From positions 126,784-190,783 of the forward strand of contig NZ_FPBM01000001.1 of assembly GCF_900116715.1 (NCBI RefSeq): a stretch of DNA of 64,000 nt, written 5' to 3'. The stretch comes from Polaromonas sp. YR568. Its GTDB lineage: Bacteria > Pseudomonadota > Gammaproteobacteria > Burkholderiales > Burkholderiaceae_C. How positions within the stretch are numbered: position 1 is the stretch's first letter; each line of letters starts with the position of its first letter. Below the pieces are notes generated by a model. The model made no database searches. It was given only the letters and a program-made list of their open reading frames with translations, and was not told the DNA's origin. Positions 49,882 to 58,941 of this stretch are shown in pieces. Made by a program: the position numbers and the translations under genes.

Positions 49882-50271
49882 ATGAAAAAACGGGCTATTG
49901 CGACCCTGCTTCTTCTTTGCGTCAGCACTCACGCTGCATTTGCCATGTCATTCAGGGATGCGGCAGAAAACCTTCTGTACTTTGAGCACGCGAAGCAGAG
50001 TGCCGAACATTGCGAGAAACAGGGTGTGTCTGTTCGTCCCGCTTTGGCTGATTGGCAGCGGGAAACCATGCCGGTGTATCGTCAATCCATGGATGCGATA
50101 CGCGCGGAGGGAGCCAAAAGAGGCTTGTCCAAGCCTGAGCAGGAAGACGTTCTTGCCACAGCGCTTGAAGATCAAAAGCAGCCTGCGCGGGACCACATCG
50201 CAAAGAAGGGCGTGACCTGCAACAAGTTCGGCGCCGTTCTGACGATGTATTCCACGCTTTTAAAACGTTGA
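49882..50271 (+). CDS. Small exported hypothetical protein
   Basis: 129 residues from the ATG at 49882 with a clear signal peptide (MKKRAIATLLLLCVSTHAAFA). The mature part (~108 residues) is helical with two cysteines (HCEKQG and VTCNKFG) probably disulfide-linked in the periplasm. No family recognised. Preceded by ~200 bases without a gene or clear site. A perfect hairpin CAACTTCAC-ACACAG-GTGAAGTTG at 50289-50312 follows, possibly a termination or processing signal shared with the convergent gene. Confidence 0.6.
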   Translation: MKKRAIATLLLLCVSTHAAFAMSFRDAAENLLYFEHAKQSAEHCEKQGVSVRPALADWQRETMPVYRQSMDAIRAEGAKRGLSKPEQEDVLATALEDQKQPARDHIAKKGVTCNKFGAVLTMYSTLLKR

Positions 50272-50293
50272 ATCGCAGTAGATGATGCCAACT

Positions 50294-50779
50294 TCACACA
50301 CAGGTGAAGTTGAATGAGCATCCCACTTCGAGTTCCCTCACGATCTTCATCGAACCGTCACCAACGCTGAAAAACGGATACGGGCTTTCAGACAGGCAGC
50401 CCAAGGTGATGCTGGCCGAGGAGGCGACGGCAATCAGCTCCTTGAAGTAGGCTTTGTAGGGACCTACAGTCGCCCATAACCAGTCCAGATGCTCTTCCAG
50501 TGACGCACCCTCGCCAAGCGGGGACTGCAGCAGCCACAGATCCTCTTTCCAGCGCTTTCCGCCAAAACGCGCCTCACCTTTGAGGTATGTGGAGTTCGGC
50601 GAAATTCCGGTATTCAAAGTGATCGCATCATGGTGCGTGCCTACGCCGTAAATACTGAGGCTGGCATCAAAACGAAATGGAAGGCTGCTTCGCGGGGCGG
50701 TGCCGTAACGAATCACACGCTGCTGGCGGCGTCGCAAACGCTGAAGCCGTCTCTGCGTGGAAGTTGAAATTCTTGTCAT
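50294..50779 (-). CDS. DUF4279-like protein
   Basis: 161 residues from the ATG at 50779. The pattern FRFDASLSIYGVGTHHDAITLNTGISPNSTYLKGEARFG...W..DLWLLQSPLGEGASLEEHLDWLWATVGPYKAYFKEL matches the DUF4279 family, small proteins of unknown function sometimes linked to immunity or phage functions. A very basic N-terminus (RRLQRLRRRQQRVIR) precedes the domain. Its stop region overlaps the hairpin at 50289-50312. Confidence 0.7.
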   Translation of the reverse strand: MTRISTSTQRRLQRLRRRQQRVIRYGTAPRSSLPFRFDASLSIYGVGTHHDAITLNTGISPNSTYLKGEARFGGKRWKEDLWLLQSPLGEGASLEEHLDWLWATVGPYKAYFKELIAVASSASITLGCLSESPYPFFSVGDGSMKIVRELEVGCSFNFTCV

Positions 50780-50850
50780 GCAACTGCATCCTAGCGTAAG
50801 TAAACGTGGCGCCAGTAGACGCAACAGCCTCTGCCCGCTAGGATGGCCGG

Positions 50851-51081
50851 ATGGCACCCGCTCCTATCCCCGATCCAGAACCTACACCGGAACTCTCGGA
50901 AGAAAAAATCAATGAAGCCCGCGACGCCTGGTGCCGGGCTTATGAGCATGTCTGGGCGGATCTCTCAAAAGGCGCTTATGACAAGGCCGCGATTCAGAAA
51001 GCGGCGGACGAGCACTGGCAGCGGAGCCCGAAATCAAGCCCGGTGATGGTGGCGACCATGGACTACACCAAGCCAAATTGA
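50851..51081 (+). CDS. Small hypothetical protein
   Basis: 76 residues, acidic/Pro-rich start (MAPAPIPDPEPTPELSEEKINEARDAWCRAYEHVWADL) and a helical core. No family recognised. Divergent from the DUF4279 gene by 71 bases. Start alternatives exist; coding likelihood is moderate. Confidence 0.5.
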   Translation: MAPAPIPDPEPTPELSEEKINEARDAWCRAYEHVWADLSKGAYDKAAIQKAADEHWQRSPKSSPVMVATMDYTKPN

Positions 51082-51106
51082 ATGACGGCTTGCAGTGCAA
51101 GCCAGG

Positions 51107-51841
51107 TCATTCTTCATCCGCCAGCAATTGCTCCAGCCGCCTCGGATAGTTGTTCAAAAAATCCCGTGTGACGGCAAAGTGTTCGGTGTCTTCATACTGG
51201 ACCTCCGATATTCCCGAGCCATCAAACAGCAATATCTTTGCGTTCGGGTACGACAACAGGATAGGGGAATGGGTGGCAATGATGAATTGCGACTCTTCCT
51301 GAACGAGCTGGTGTATGGCTGAAAGCGCCGCGAGCTGGCGGTTGGGTGACAGTGCTGCCTCGGGCTCATCAAGCAGGTAAAGCCCATTGCCGCGAAACTT
51401 GTGCGTCAACAGGGACATGAAGGCCTCCCCATGCGAACGCTCATGCAAGGAGCGGTCACCGTAGCCGCCGAGATAGCCCACCTCGTCCATATAGGTCGCA
51501 ACATTAAAAAAGCTCTCGGCCCGAAGGAAATATCCATCCTTGGGCTTGCGAAAACTGTGCGCCAGACGGAGGTTTTCATGCAGCGACGATACCGAGTCGG
51601 TGGTTGACAGCCGGACATTTCGGGTCCCGCCCTCGGGGGCATAACCCAGCGCCATCGCGATGCCTTCAAGAACCGTGGACTTGCCCGCACCGTTTTCACC
51701 GACAAGGAAGGTGACATCGGGGTGAAAGGTCAACTCCCCAAGCTCCCGCACGGCTGGAATGCTGTACGGGTAGCTGTCGAAATCAATCTCCGCATCAGGG
51801 CGGATCGAGACTTGTTGAAGATAAGGTCTTGGTGTGAGCAT
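51107..51841 (-). CDS. AAA-family (SMC/Rad50-like, COG3910-type) ATPase
   Basis: 244 residues. Walker A FLVGENGAGKSTVLEGIA (about 45-62), an ABC-like signature region near SHGEAFMSLL, Walker B LYLLDEPEAALSPNRQ and a H-loop-like IATHSPILL. This is the compact form without nuclease or coiled-coil, of the kind annotated as predicted ATPase; the function is unknown. No TOPRIM or nuclease partner (OLD/Gabija/Septu type) is adjacent. Upstream on the same strand it is followed at 11 bases by the UBP finger gene, but that gene belongs to the reductase operon. Confidence 0.82.
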   Translation of the reverse strand: MLTPRPYLQQVSIRPDAEIDFDSYPYSIPAVRELGELTFHPDVTFLVGENGAGKSTVLEGIAMALGYAPEGGTRNVRLSTTDSVSSLHENLRLAHSFRKPKDGYFLRAESFFNVATYMDEVGYLGGYGDRSLHERSHGEAFMSLLTHKFRGNGLYLLDEPEAALSPNRQLAALSAIHQLVQEESQFIIATHSPILLSYPNAKILLFDGSGISEVQYEDTEHFAVTRDFLNNYPRRLEQLLADEE

Positions 51842-51852
51842 CGTCTGTTTGA

Positions 51853-52113
51853 TTAACCCACCTGCAGCTTGTGCTCATAGCACCACATCCAGCTTTCGCC
51901 CGGCTCAAACGACTGGATCACTGCGTGCCCCGTTGCCGCATGGTGTTTGCTGGCATGCTTGTTTTTGGAATCGTCGCAGCAGCCGATGTGGCCGCAGTGC
52001 ACGCACAGCCTTAAATGCATCCAGGTGTCGCCCATCGCCAGGCATTCTTCGCAGCCTCTTGAATTGGGCGAGTGAATCTCGGCGGGGACGTGGGTGCAGG
52101 GTTTGATACGCAT
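51853..52113 (-). CDS. UBP-type zinc-finger protein
   Basis: 86 residues consisting of one ZnF-UBP domain: CEECLAMGDTWMHLRLCVHCGHIGCCDDSKNKHASKHHAATGHAVIQSFEPGESWMWCYEH, with eight or more Cys/His ligands. In eukaryotes this fold binds the C-terminus of ubiquitin; in bacteria it is a short stand-alone protein usually beside a thioredoxin-reductase-like enzyme, as here (12-base gap). The binding partner in bacteria is unknown. GAAGGAG ribosome site. Confidence 0.88.
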   Translation of the reverse strand: MRIKPCTHVPAEIHSPNSRGCEECLAMGDTWMHLRLCVHCGHIGCCDDSKNKHASKHHAATGHAVIQSFEPGESWMWCYEHKLQVG

Positions 52114-52124
52114 AAAGAACTCCT

Positions 52125-53852
52125 TCAGGCAGCCACTGCGGCACGGTCCATCGCGGCCAGGTGCTGGTGGATCATCGCCACTGCAGCGGCGCCCTCGCCT
52201 ATTGCGCCGCCCACACGCTTGACGGAGCCGCTACGCACATCGCCGATGGCGAAGAGGCCGGGGATGTTGGTCTCCAGCGGCGCGGGTTTGTATTCGGAGT
52301 GCTTGCAGGTGACGGACTCGCCGGTCATGACAAAACCATGCGCATCAATCGCCACGCCGCAGCTGGTGAGCCAGCTGGTTTCCGGGTCTGCGCCGACGAA
52401 GAGGAACACATTGCGCACTGCAGCGTCTTGCTCACTGCCGCTTTTGCGGTGCCGCCAGGTCACGGCGCTCAGGCCCGCGTCGGCGTCGCCATGCAGTTGC
52501 ACGACTTCGGTGTGCGGGCGCAGCTCGATGTTGGGTGATGCCTCGATGCGGTCAATCAGGTAGCGCGACATGCTGGCGGCCAGGCTGGGGCCGCGCACCA
52601 GCATATTGACCTTGGCCGCATGCTGCGACAAGAACACCGCCGCCTGGCCGGCCGAGTTGCCGCCGCCCACCAGCACCACCTCGGTCTGGCTGCACATTTT
52701 GGCTTCGAGTGCGGAGGCCCAGTACCAGACGCCACGGCCTTCAAATTTTTCCAGATTCGGCACCTCGGGCCGGCGGTAACGCGCGCCGCTGGCCACCACC
52801 ACGGTTTTGGCGCGCAGCCTGCGGCCATCGGTGAGTTTTAAATGCAGCTCGCCTTTGATGGCCTTGTGTGAACAGTCCAGCGACTGGGCTTGCGCAGGGA
52901 TCAGCATTTCGACGCCGAACTTCTGCGCCTGCACATAGGCGCGGCCGGCCAGCGCCTGGCCGGAGATGCCGGTGGGAAAGCCCAGGTAGTTTTCAATCCG
53001 CGCGCTGGCGCCGGCCTGGCCGCCGTAAGCCCTGCAGTCGAGCACCAGCACCTGCAGGCCTTCAGAGGCGGCATACACCGCTGTGGCCAGGCCGGCGGGC
53101 CCGGCGCCGACCACGATCACGTCAAACAGTTCGTGGTGCTCTGCTGTATCGACCATGCCCATGCAGCGCGCCAGCTGGTTTTCCTCGGGGTTGACCAGAA
53201 CCGAGCCGTCGGGGCAAACGGCCAGCACATCGCCTGCGGCAGCGCCGTACTCCACCATCAGCGCGGCAGCGCCGGCATCTTTGGCGATATCGATGACGTG
53301 GTGGGGTTCGCCATTGCGGTTCAAAAAGCTTTGCAGGCGCACCACGCCGGCAGACTGCGGCTGGCCGATCAGCACCGGGCCGCTGGCGCCGGCTTCGATC
53401 AGCGCCACGCGCCGAAGGATGAGCGCACGCACCAGGCGCTCGCCCAGGTCGGCCTCGGCAATGATCAGCGCGCGCAACTGGCCGGGCGGCACCAGGAGGG
53501 TATCGACATCGTCTTCGGCATGGCCGTCTACCAGCGCGGGCGCGCCAGACAGCTGCCCTACCTCGGCCAAAAATTCACCCGGCCCCTGGGTGGCGATGGG
53601 CACGACGTGGCCCAACCCGTCACGCTGCGTGATGGTGACCGAACCCTTGAGCAGCACAAACATGCCGGGGCCGGGCTCGCCGGCGGCAAACAGCCTGTCG
53701 CCTTTTTTGAACTGCAGCACGCTGCCGAAGCGGTGGATACGCGCAATCTCCGCGGCGGTGAGCACCGGGAACATCTGGTGCCTGCGGCTGGTGTCCAGCG
53801 CAGGTGGGGTTTGCGGTGAAGAGGTCTGGGTGCGGGTCAAATGGTCGGCCAT
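52125..53852 (-). CDS. Thioredoxin-reductase-like FAD oxidoreductase with N-terminal cyclic-nucleotide-binding domain
   Basis: 575 residues. Residues about 28-150 are a cNMP-binding fold (RFGSVLQFKKGDRLFAAGEPGPGMFVLLKGSVTI); about 245-575 is a TrxR-like pyridine-nucleotide oxidoreductase (FDVIVVGAGPAGLATAVYAASEGLQVLVLD, then VVLVGGGNSAGQAAVFLSQHAAKVNMLVRG, then GLFAIGDVRSGSVKRVGGAIGEGAAAV). The usual CxxC disulfide motif is absent at the expected place, so it may reduce quinone, flavin or a zinc-finger partner rather than thioredoxin. The gene is the first of a pair with the UBP zinc finger. Confidence 0.88.
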   Translation of the reverse strand: MADHLTRTQTSSPQTPPALDTSRRHQMFPVLTAAEIARIHRFGSVLQFKKGDRLFAAGEPGPGMFVLLKGSVTITQRDGLGHVVPIATQGPGEFLAEVGQLSGAPALVDGHAEDDVDTLLVPPGQLRALIIAEADLGERLVRALILRRVALIEAGASGPVLIGQPQSAGVVRLQSFLNRNGEPHHVIDIAKDAGAAALMVEYGAAAGDVLAVCPDGSVLVNPEENQLARCMGMVDTAEHHELFDVIVVGAGPAGLATAVYAASEGLQVLVLDCRAYGGQAGASARIENYLGFPTGISGQALAGRAYVQAQKFGVEMLIPAQAQSLDCSHKAIKGELHLKLTDGRRLRAKTVVVASGARYRRPEVPNLEKFEGRGVWYWASALEAKMCSQTEVVLVGGGNSAGQAAVFLSQHAAKVNMLVRGPSLAASMSRYLIDRIEASPNIELRPHTEVVQLHGDADAGLSAVTWRHRKSGSEQDAAVRNVFLFVGADPETSWLTSCGVAIDAHGFVMTGESVTCKHSEYKPAPLETNIPGLFAIGDVRSGSVKRVGGAIGEGAAAVAMIHQHLAAMDRAAVAA

Positions 53853-53978
53853 CGGGAAAGCTCCGGTCTGTGGACGATTGTCATTAGACGATGAATCAGT
53901 GACCGTATTTGCGCCCGCTACAAACTTTCACACAGGCAACTACGCCCACCCCTGTGACGCACGACCTGATGGCCGCCC

Positions 53979-54764
53979 CTACTTCAGCTCGCGGCAAGCA
54001 CCGCGTTCACAGCGGATAAAAAGCTTGGCGCCGTTTTTGCAGCTGGTGGTGTAGCTCTCATAGGTCACGGCCGTGGCGCCTTCCCAGGGCGTGACGGGAA
54101 CGGTGCAGCCGCGCTGCCTGGCAAACCGGTCGGCGCGCGGTTTTTCTCGCACCGGGGCAGGCGCTGCCGATGCGGTAGTGGTCGATGCCGGCGCCTGGGC
54201 AGTGGTTTGAGCAGCGGCAGCCACCGTTTGCGCCTGGGCTGGCGCAGCCGGGCTTGCAGGTGCTGCCGCAGCAGCGGCGCCGCCGGGCCTGGCGGCCGTG
54301 GGAATGAAAGACATGGGGTGCACCGTGGCGTGCGCCTTGCTGCCATCGACGATGTGGTGGCCGCGGTCGCGCATGCAGTCGACCACCAGAGGCTCCACAC
54401 GCTGGCTGACGGCCGGGTGGGATTGCGTGTTGATGGTGGCGACGGTGCCGGCGGCCATGCCGACGTCCATGCCGCGCGCCATGCCGCGCGCCACGCCGCC
54501 GTTGAAGAGGCCCTCAACGCCGCCGCCCATCAGCCCGCCAATCAAGGCGCCGCCCAAGCCGGCGGAAGCCTGAGTCAGTGCGCGGTCGATCTCAAAGCCG
54601 CTGGCCCAGCGGCGGCACTCGCCCAGGTCGTTGTAGAACTTGGTCGGCTCGGCGCCTGTGGCGTCGACGATGCGGGTTTCAGGCTTGGACGCACAGCCGG
54701 CTCCCAAAAGAGCAGCCGTCAAGGCCAGAAGCAGCGTGACGGCGCGCGGAGCGGTGTGGGTCAT
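53979..54764 (-). CDS. Lipoprotein with glycine-zipper segment and Ala/Pro linker
   Basis: 261 residues. Lipobox at ALLGAGC (Cys24). Residues about 66-105 are a glycine-zipper (ASAGLGGALIGGLMGGGVEGLFNGGVARGMARGMDVGMAAG) likely to insert in a membrane; a long Ala/Pro/Thr linker (about 160-210) precedes a C-terminal domain with four cysteines (QRGCTVPV, TTSCKNG, FIRCERGACRE). Probably an outer-membrane lipoprotein with an envelope-stability role. Family not otherwise identified. Confidence 0.72.
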   Translation of the reverse strand: MTHTAPRAVTLLLALTAALLGAGCASKPETRIVDATGAEPTKFYNDLGECRRWASGFEIDRALTQASAGLGGALIGGLMGGGVEGLFNGGVARGMARGMDVGMAAGTVATINTQSHPAVSQRVEPLVVDCMRDRGHHIVDGSKAHATVHPMSFIPTAARPGGAAAAAAPASPAAPAQAQTVAAAAQTTAQAPASTTTASAAPAPVREKPRADRFARQRGCTVPVTPWEGATAVTYESYTTSCKNGAKLFIRCERGACRELK

Positions 54765-54931
54765 GGGTGTCTCTTTTGCGTAGGAAGCCGATCCGCTGGA
54801 TTATGGGCGAGCCGTAACAAAGTGTCACTTTTTCGCTGCACTTCTCACACTGTAAATAAAACCCATGGCCTGTTTCGCCTGCATCCTCCGGGTCAAATCG
54901 ACCTGTAGCCCAATCGCCATGGTCGTTAACA

Positions 54932-54948
54932 GCTATATTCTTAATAGC
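54932..54948. repeat. Short palindromic repeat (GCTAT/ATAGC type)
   Basis: GCTATATTCTTAATAGC, arms GCTAT/ATAGC, in the 233-bp gap between the lipoprotein and the DSD1-family genes. The same half-sites appear in the inverted repeats at 19146-19314. Confidence 0.4.
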
Positions 54949-54997
54949 ATCACTTACAGCCGCGCCTCTGGCCCCTAGGCCCTCGCACCGCAAGGCC

Positions 54998-56143
54998 TCA
55001 CCAGCCGTGCAAACGGCTCCAGGTGGCAAGTTCGCCGTCTTCCGTCAGCGCGTGGTACTCGGGGTATTGCGCCCCGGTGGCGCAAGCATGGTTGGGCAGG
55101 ATGCGCAGCTGCGTGCCGATGGGGAAACGCCTGGCGATGTCGGTGTCAACCTCTCCTTCGCGCGAGAGGATGCCGTGCTCCTGGTTGGCGCCGCTGATTA
55201 CATAGCCGGTCAGCACCTCGCCGCCGGTACTGCACACCTGGCCGTAACCGAAGTCGTGCGCCTGTTTTTGCGTGCCGCGGTCGCGGCTCATGGCCATCCA
55301 GCCGGCATCCACAATCGCCCAGCCTTTTTCGACCTGATGGCCGATCACGGTGGTCAGCACGCTTAGGGCGATGTCGTCCGTCGCGCACACGCCGATGTTG
55401 TGCATCACCAGGTCAAAAAACACATACACACCGGCGCGCACTTCGGTCACGCCGTCAAGCTGCGCCGCCGACAGCGCCGTGGGCGTGGAGCCCACGCTGA
55501 CCACCGCACACGGAAAGCCCGCCGCCCGCACGCGCTCTGCAGCCTGCACGCAGGCAGCGCGCTCCTGCTCGGCCATGGCCGTCAGCGCTTCGGGTGAATT
55601 GAGGTCGTAGCTTGAGCCAGCATGCGTCATCACACCGCCCAGCAACATGCCGCCCTGGTGCAGCGTGCGCGCCACCTCCAGCAAAGCGGCTTCACCGGGC
55701 TTGATGCCAGAGCGGTGGCCGTCGCTGTCGATTTCTATCCAGACCTCAAAGGTTTCACCATGCCCGCGGCCAAAGGCGACGATGGCCTGGGCCGAGGCCA
55801 CGCTGTCGGTGATGATTTTTAAATCGCAGCCCTGGCGGCGCAAGGCCAACGCCTGCGGCAGCTTGGTGGCCACCATGCCGACGGCATAAAGAATGTCACC
55901 AAAACCATCGGCATAAAACTGCGCGGCCTCTTTCAGCGTCGACACCGTGATGCCCTGCGCGCCGGCTGCCCGCTGGGCTTTGGCCACCGGCGTGCACTTG
56001 CTGGTTTTGACATGCGGGCGAAAGCGCACGCCCAGCGCATTCATGCGGCCCTGCATGCGGGCGATATTGCGCTCCATGCGCGGCAGGTCGATCAGCGCGG
56101 CGGGGGTTTCAAGGCTGGCGAGGGATTCGGCGGTGGCGGACAA
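54998..56143 (-). CDS. DSD1-family PLP enzyme (D-threonine aldolase / D-serine dehydratase fold)
   Basis: 381 residues from a TTG start at 56143 that has a GGAGA site 6 bases upstream and gives the family-typical start SATAESLASLETPAALIDLPRMERNI; a second TTG start at 56173 is in frame. Alanine-racemase-fold barrel with the PLP lysine in RFRPHVKTSKCTP; the metal-binding Cys/His at the C-terminus (LPNHACATGAQYPEYHAL) is characteristic of metal-dependent D-threonine aldolase/D-serine dehydratase enzymes. It acts on a beta-hydroxy D-amino acid. The OCD-family gene lies directly upstream on the same strand. Confidence 0.88.
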   Translation of the reverse strand: MSATAESLASLETPAALIDLPRMERNIARMQGRMNALGVRFRPHVKTSKCTPVAKAQRAAGAQGITVSTLKEAAQFYADGFGDILYAVGMVATKLPQALALRRQGCDLKIITDSVASAQAIVAFGRGHGETFEVWIEIDSDGHRSGIKPGEAALLEVARTLHQGGMLLGGVMTHAGSSYDLNSPEALTAMAEQERAACVQAAERVRAAGFPCAVVSVGSTPTALSAAQLDGVTEVRAGVYVFFDLVMHNIGVCATDDIALSVLTTVIGHQVEKGWAIVDAGWMAMSRDRGTQKQAHDFGYGQVCSTGGEVLTGYVISGANQEHGILSREGEVDTDIARRFPIGTQLRILPNHACATGAQYPEYHALTEDGELATWSRLHGW

Positions 56144-56185
56144 GAAGGTTCTCCGGGCAATAAGTTGGGTCAATGATTGAAAGAT

Positions 56186-57157
56186 TTACCAGGGCCAGGC
56201 GATGCTGCGGCCCGTGCCGGCTGCCAGGGCGCGTGTGTACAAAAAGCGCGCCACCGTCAGGTCTTGCAACGCCAGGCCCGTCATGTCAAACACCGTGATG
56301 TCGGCGGGCTGGCGATTCGCCTGGGCCTGGCCGGTCAGCAGGTCGCCCAGCTCGGTGGCGGGTGTTTCAGGCGCCCATTGCGTTTCGCCAATCTGCCTGG
56401 CCTGGGTGATGTCATCCACAAACAAGCGCGCCCGCGCCAGCAGACCTTCGGGCAGCTCGCGCTTGCCTTTGGTGTCCGCGCCCACACAGTTCAGGTGCGT
56501 GCCGGGCTGCACGGCCTCAACATCAAACAATGGGCCTGCGCCCGGGGTGGCGGTGATCACCACCTCACTGTCCGCCACGGCGGCATTGCCGTCAAGCGCG
56601 TGCGTCAGCTTGCACTGCGCGGCAAAGCGCGCTTCAAAGGCTGCATTGGGTTTGCCATCAAAAGTGACATAGCGCACCTCGCGCAGCGACGGCACGAGCC
56701 GGAGCGCAAAGCTGAGCTGCACCTGCGCCTGCACGCCCGCGCCAAACACGCAAAGCCGGGTGCTGCCCGGCCGCGCCAGTTGCAGCAAGCCCAGCCCGCC
56801 CGCCGCGCCCGTGCGCTGGGTGGTAATCGCATTGCCGTCGATAACGCACAGCGGCCGGCCGGTGGCCGGGTCTATCAGCATGACGGTGGCCTGGTGCGGC
56901 TCGCCGCCCTGCTCACGGTTGCCCGGCCAAAAGCCCGCGGCCTTAAAGCCCAGCAGGCCCTGCGCGGGCACACTGCCCGACTTGATGCCGAATACACCGC
57001 CAGTGGATAGCGCCTCACGCACGACCGGAAACACGCGGCCTTCACCCTGGCTGTGCAGCACAAAGGCTTCGCGCACGGCTTCCAGCACGTCGGCCGGCAA
57101 GAGCATGGATTCGACTTGCTGCTTGTCGAGCAGCAGCAGTTGCGCATCAGCTGGCAT
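56186..57157 (-). CDS. Ornithine cyclodeaminase / mu-crystallin family NAD(P) oxidoreductase
   Basis: 323 residues from the ATG at 57157, which has a GGGAG site (a second ATG at 57172 is possible). Family pattern: LLLLDKQQVESMLLPADVLEAVREAFVLHSQGEGRVFP, GLLGFKAAGFWPGNREQGG, RTGAAGGLGLLQLARPGSTRLCVFGAGVQAQVQLSFALR and the late VFDMTGLALQDLTVARFLY. Members reduce imino acids or deaminate ornithine-like substrates. Paired with a DSD1-type enzyme 42 bases downstream, it may reduce an iminoacid produced from a beta-hydroxy amino acid pathway. Confidence 0.87.
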   Translation of the reverse strand: MPADAQLLLLDKQQVESMLLPADVLEAVREAFVLHSQGEGRVFPVVREALSTGGVFGIKSGSVPAQGLLGFKAAGFWPGNREQGGEPHQATVMLIDPATGRPLCVIDGNAITTQRTGAAGGLGLLQLARPGSTRLCVFGAGVQAQVQLSFALRLVPSLREVRYVTFDGKPNAAFEARFAAQCKLTHALDGNAAVADSEVVITATPGAGPLFDVEAVQPGTHLNCVGADTKGKRELPEGLLARARLFVDDITQARQIGETQWAPETPATELGDLLTGQAQANRQPADITVFDMTGLALQDLTVARFLYTRALAAGTGRSIAWPW

Positions 57158-57335
57158 GGCGGCTCCCGTCATGATTCACGCAAGAGCGGGGAAACTGGCA
57201 GGATGAGGGACAGTGAGGTGCTGGGGCGTAGCGTGATGTCATCTGGAAATATTATCCATTATTAGACTATTTGTCAAATATCAGACAGCGCAAATCCTTC
57301 AATATCTCTCGCACCCCAATCCACCAGGAGCCCAC

Positions 57336-58805
57336 ATGCCCGGCAACCCGCACGCCCCTTGCGACGAAGGCATCATCCGCGCCCAGCATCAGAAAACCGG
57401 CAGCGCGCCGCACCCCGGCTTTGCACTGGCGGCCACGGTGCTGGGTTCGTCCATGGCCTTTATTGACGGCTCGGTCGTCAACATCGCCCTGCCCGCCATC
57501 CAGCGCGACCTGACGGGCGGCTCTGCCGACGGGCTGGCGGCCATGCAGTGGGTCATCAATGCCTACCTGCTGGCGCTGGGCTCGCTGGTGCTGGTGGGCG
57601 GCTCGCTAGGCGACCGCTTTGGCCGCCGCAAGATTTTTATCCTCGGCATCGCGATCTTTACGGCGGCTTCTGTGGCCTGCGGTTTTGCGCCAGGGCCGCT
57701 GGCGCTGATCGCCGCGCGTGCATTGCAGGGCGTGGGCGCAGCGCTGCTGGTGCCCGCCAGCCTGGCCATCATCGGCAATGTGTTTGAGGGTGAGGCGCGC
57801 GGCAAGGCGATTGGCACCTGGGCCGCCTGGGCCGCGATCACCGGCGCGGCCGGGCCGGTGCTGGGCGGCTGGCTGGTCGATGCGGTGTCGTGGCGGTCCA
57901 TCTTCTTTTTGAATGTGCCCATGGCGGTGGCCACGGTGTGGCTGGCGCTTTATGCCGTGCCCGACAGCCGCGACCCGGATGCGCCGCAGCAGCTCGACTG
58001 GCTGGGCGTGCTGCTGGTGGCCGGCGGCCTGGGCGCCCTCACCTACGGCCTCACGCTGGCGCCCGAGCGCGGCTGGCAGGCGGGCAGCGTGCTGGGCTTT
58101 ATCGCGCTGGGCGCGGCGCTGCTGGTGGCCTTTGTGCTGGCGCAGGCGCGCACGCGTGCGCCCATGATGCCGCTGGGCCTCTTCAAGTCACGCAACTTTG
58201 TGGGCACCAATTTGCTCACGCTGCTGCTGTACTTTGCGCTCAGCGGCGCGCTGTTCTTTTTGCCCTTTGTACTGATTGGCGCTTTCAAATATTCCGCCAC
58301 CGCGGCCGGGGCCACGCTGCTGCCGTTCTCACTGCTGCTCGGCTTTCTGTCGTCCAGCACGGCCAAACTCACCGAGCGCTTCGGCGCGCGGCGCATGCTG
58401 ATCGCCGGGCCAGCTGTGGCGGCTGCGGGCTTTGCGCTGCTAGCCCTGCCCGGCGTGGGCTGGTCTTACTGGGTGGGCTTTTTCCCGGCCATGGTGGTGC
58501 TGGGCCTGGGCATGACGATAGCCGTCGCGCCGCTCACCACCACCGTCATGAACGCGGTGCCCACCGCCCATGCCGGCATCGCCTCGGGCATCAACAACGC
58601 CGTGGCCCGCGTGGCAGGCTTGCTGGCCGTGGCGGTGCTGGGCGTGGTATTTGCCGCCAGCCTGCAGGGGCCGGTGCAGGCGGCGGCGCCTGAAGTGCTG
58701 GTGAATGCGTTTCGCTGGGTGGTGCTGGGTTGTGTGCTGTGCGCGCTGGGCGCGTCGGCGTGTGCGCTGCTGTTTCTGGCGCCGCAGACGCAGCCTGCGA
58801 AATGA
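57336..58805 (+). CDS. MFS drug exporter of the DHA2 (EmrB/QacA) family, 14 TM helices
   Basis: 489 residues. First helix [20 protein letters not shown] is the DHA2 motif; [29 protein letters not shown] is the antiporter motif A (GxLaDrxGrkxxl). About 14 hydrophobic helices are predicted, and the spacing fits a proton-coupled drug exporter in the inner membrane. Ribosome site GGAG. Divergent from the OCD gene (178-base gap). Confidence 0.92.
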   Translation: MPGNPHAPCDEGIIRAQHQKTGSAPHPGFALAATVLGSSMAFIDGSVVNIALPAIQRDLTGGSADGLAAMQWVINAYLLALGSLVLVGGSLGDRFGRRKIFILGIAIFTAASVACGFAPGPLALIAARALQGVGAALLVPASLAIIGNVFEGEARGKAIGTWAAWAAITGAAGPVLGGWLVDAVSWRSIFFLNVPMAVATVWLALYAVPDSRDPDAPQQLDWLGVLLVAGGLGALTYGLTLAPERGWQAGSVLGFIALGAALLVAFVLAQARTRAPMMPLGLFKSRNFVGTNLLTLLLYFALSGALFFLPFVLIGAFKYSATAAGATLLPFSLLLGFLSSSTAKLTERFGARRMLIAGPAVAAAGFALLALPGVGWSYWVGFFPAMVVLGLGMTIAVAPLTTTVMNAVPTAHAGIASGINNAVARVAGLLAVAVLGVVFAASLQGPVQAAAPEVLVNAFRWVVLGCVLCALGASACALLFLAPQTQPAK

Positions 58806-58941
58806 GGTTTTCAGGCTTTCGTCCGAGCGTTTAGCTTCGCCAGAGGCCCGAGGCTTAAACTTGCGGCTTCAGGCGGCAACGCAAAGCTGGCCCCGCGCCG
58901 CTTGCGGCCCGCCCTCTCACACCCTTCTCCACACCCACCTC

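Noticed and set aside
51107-51841. The AAA ATPase as part of an OLD/Gabija/Septu-type defence system
   Set aside because: No TOPRIM, helicase or nuclease gene is adjacent, and the flanking genes look unrelated.
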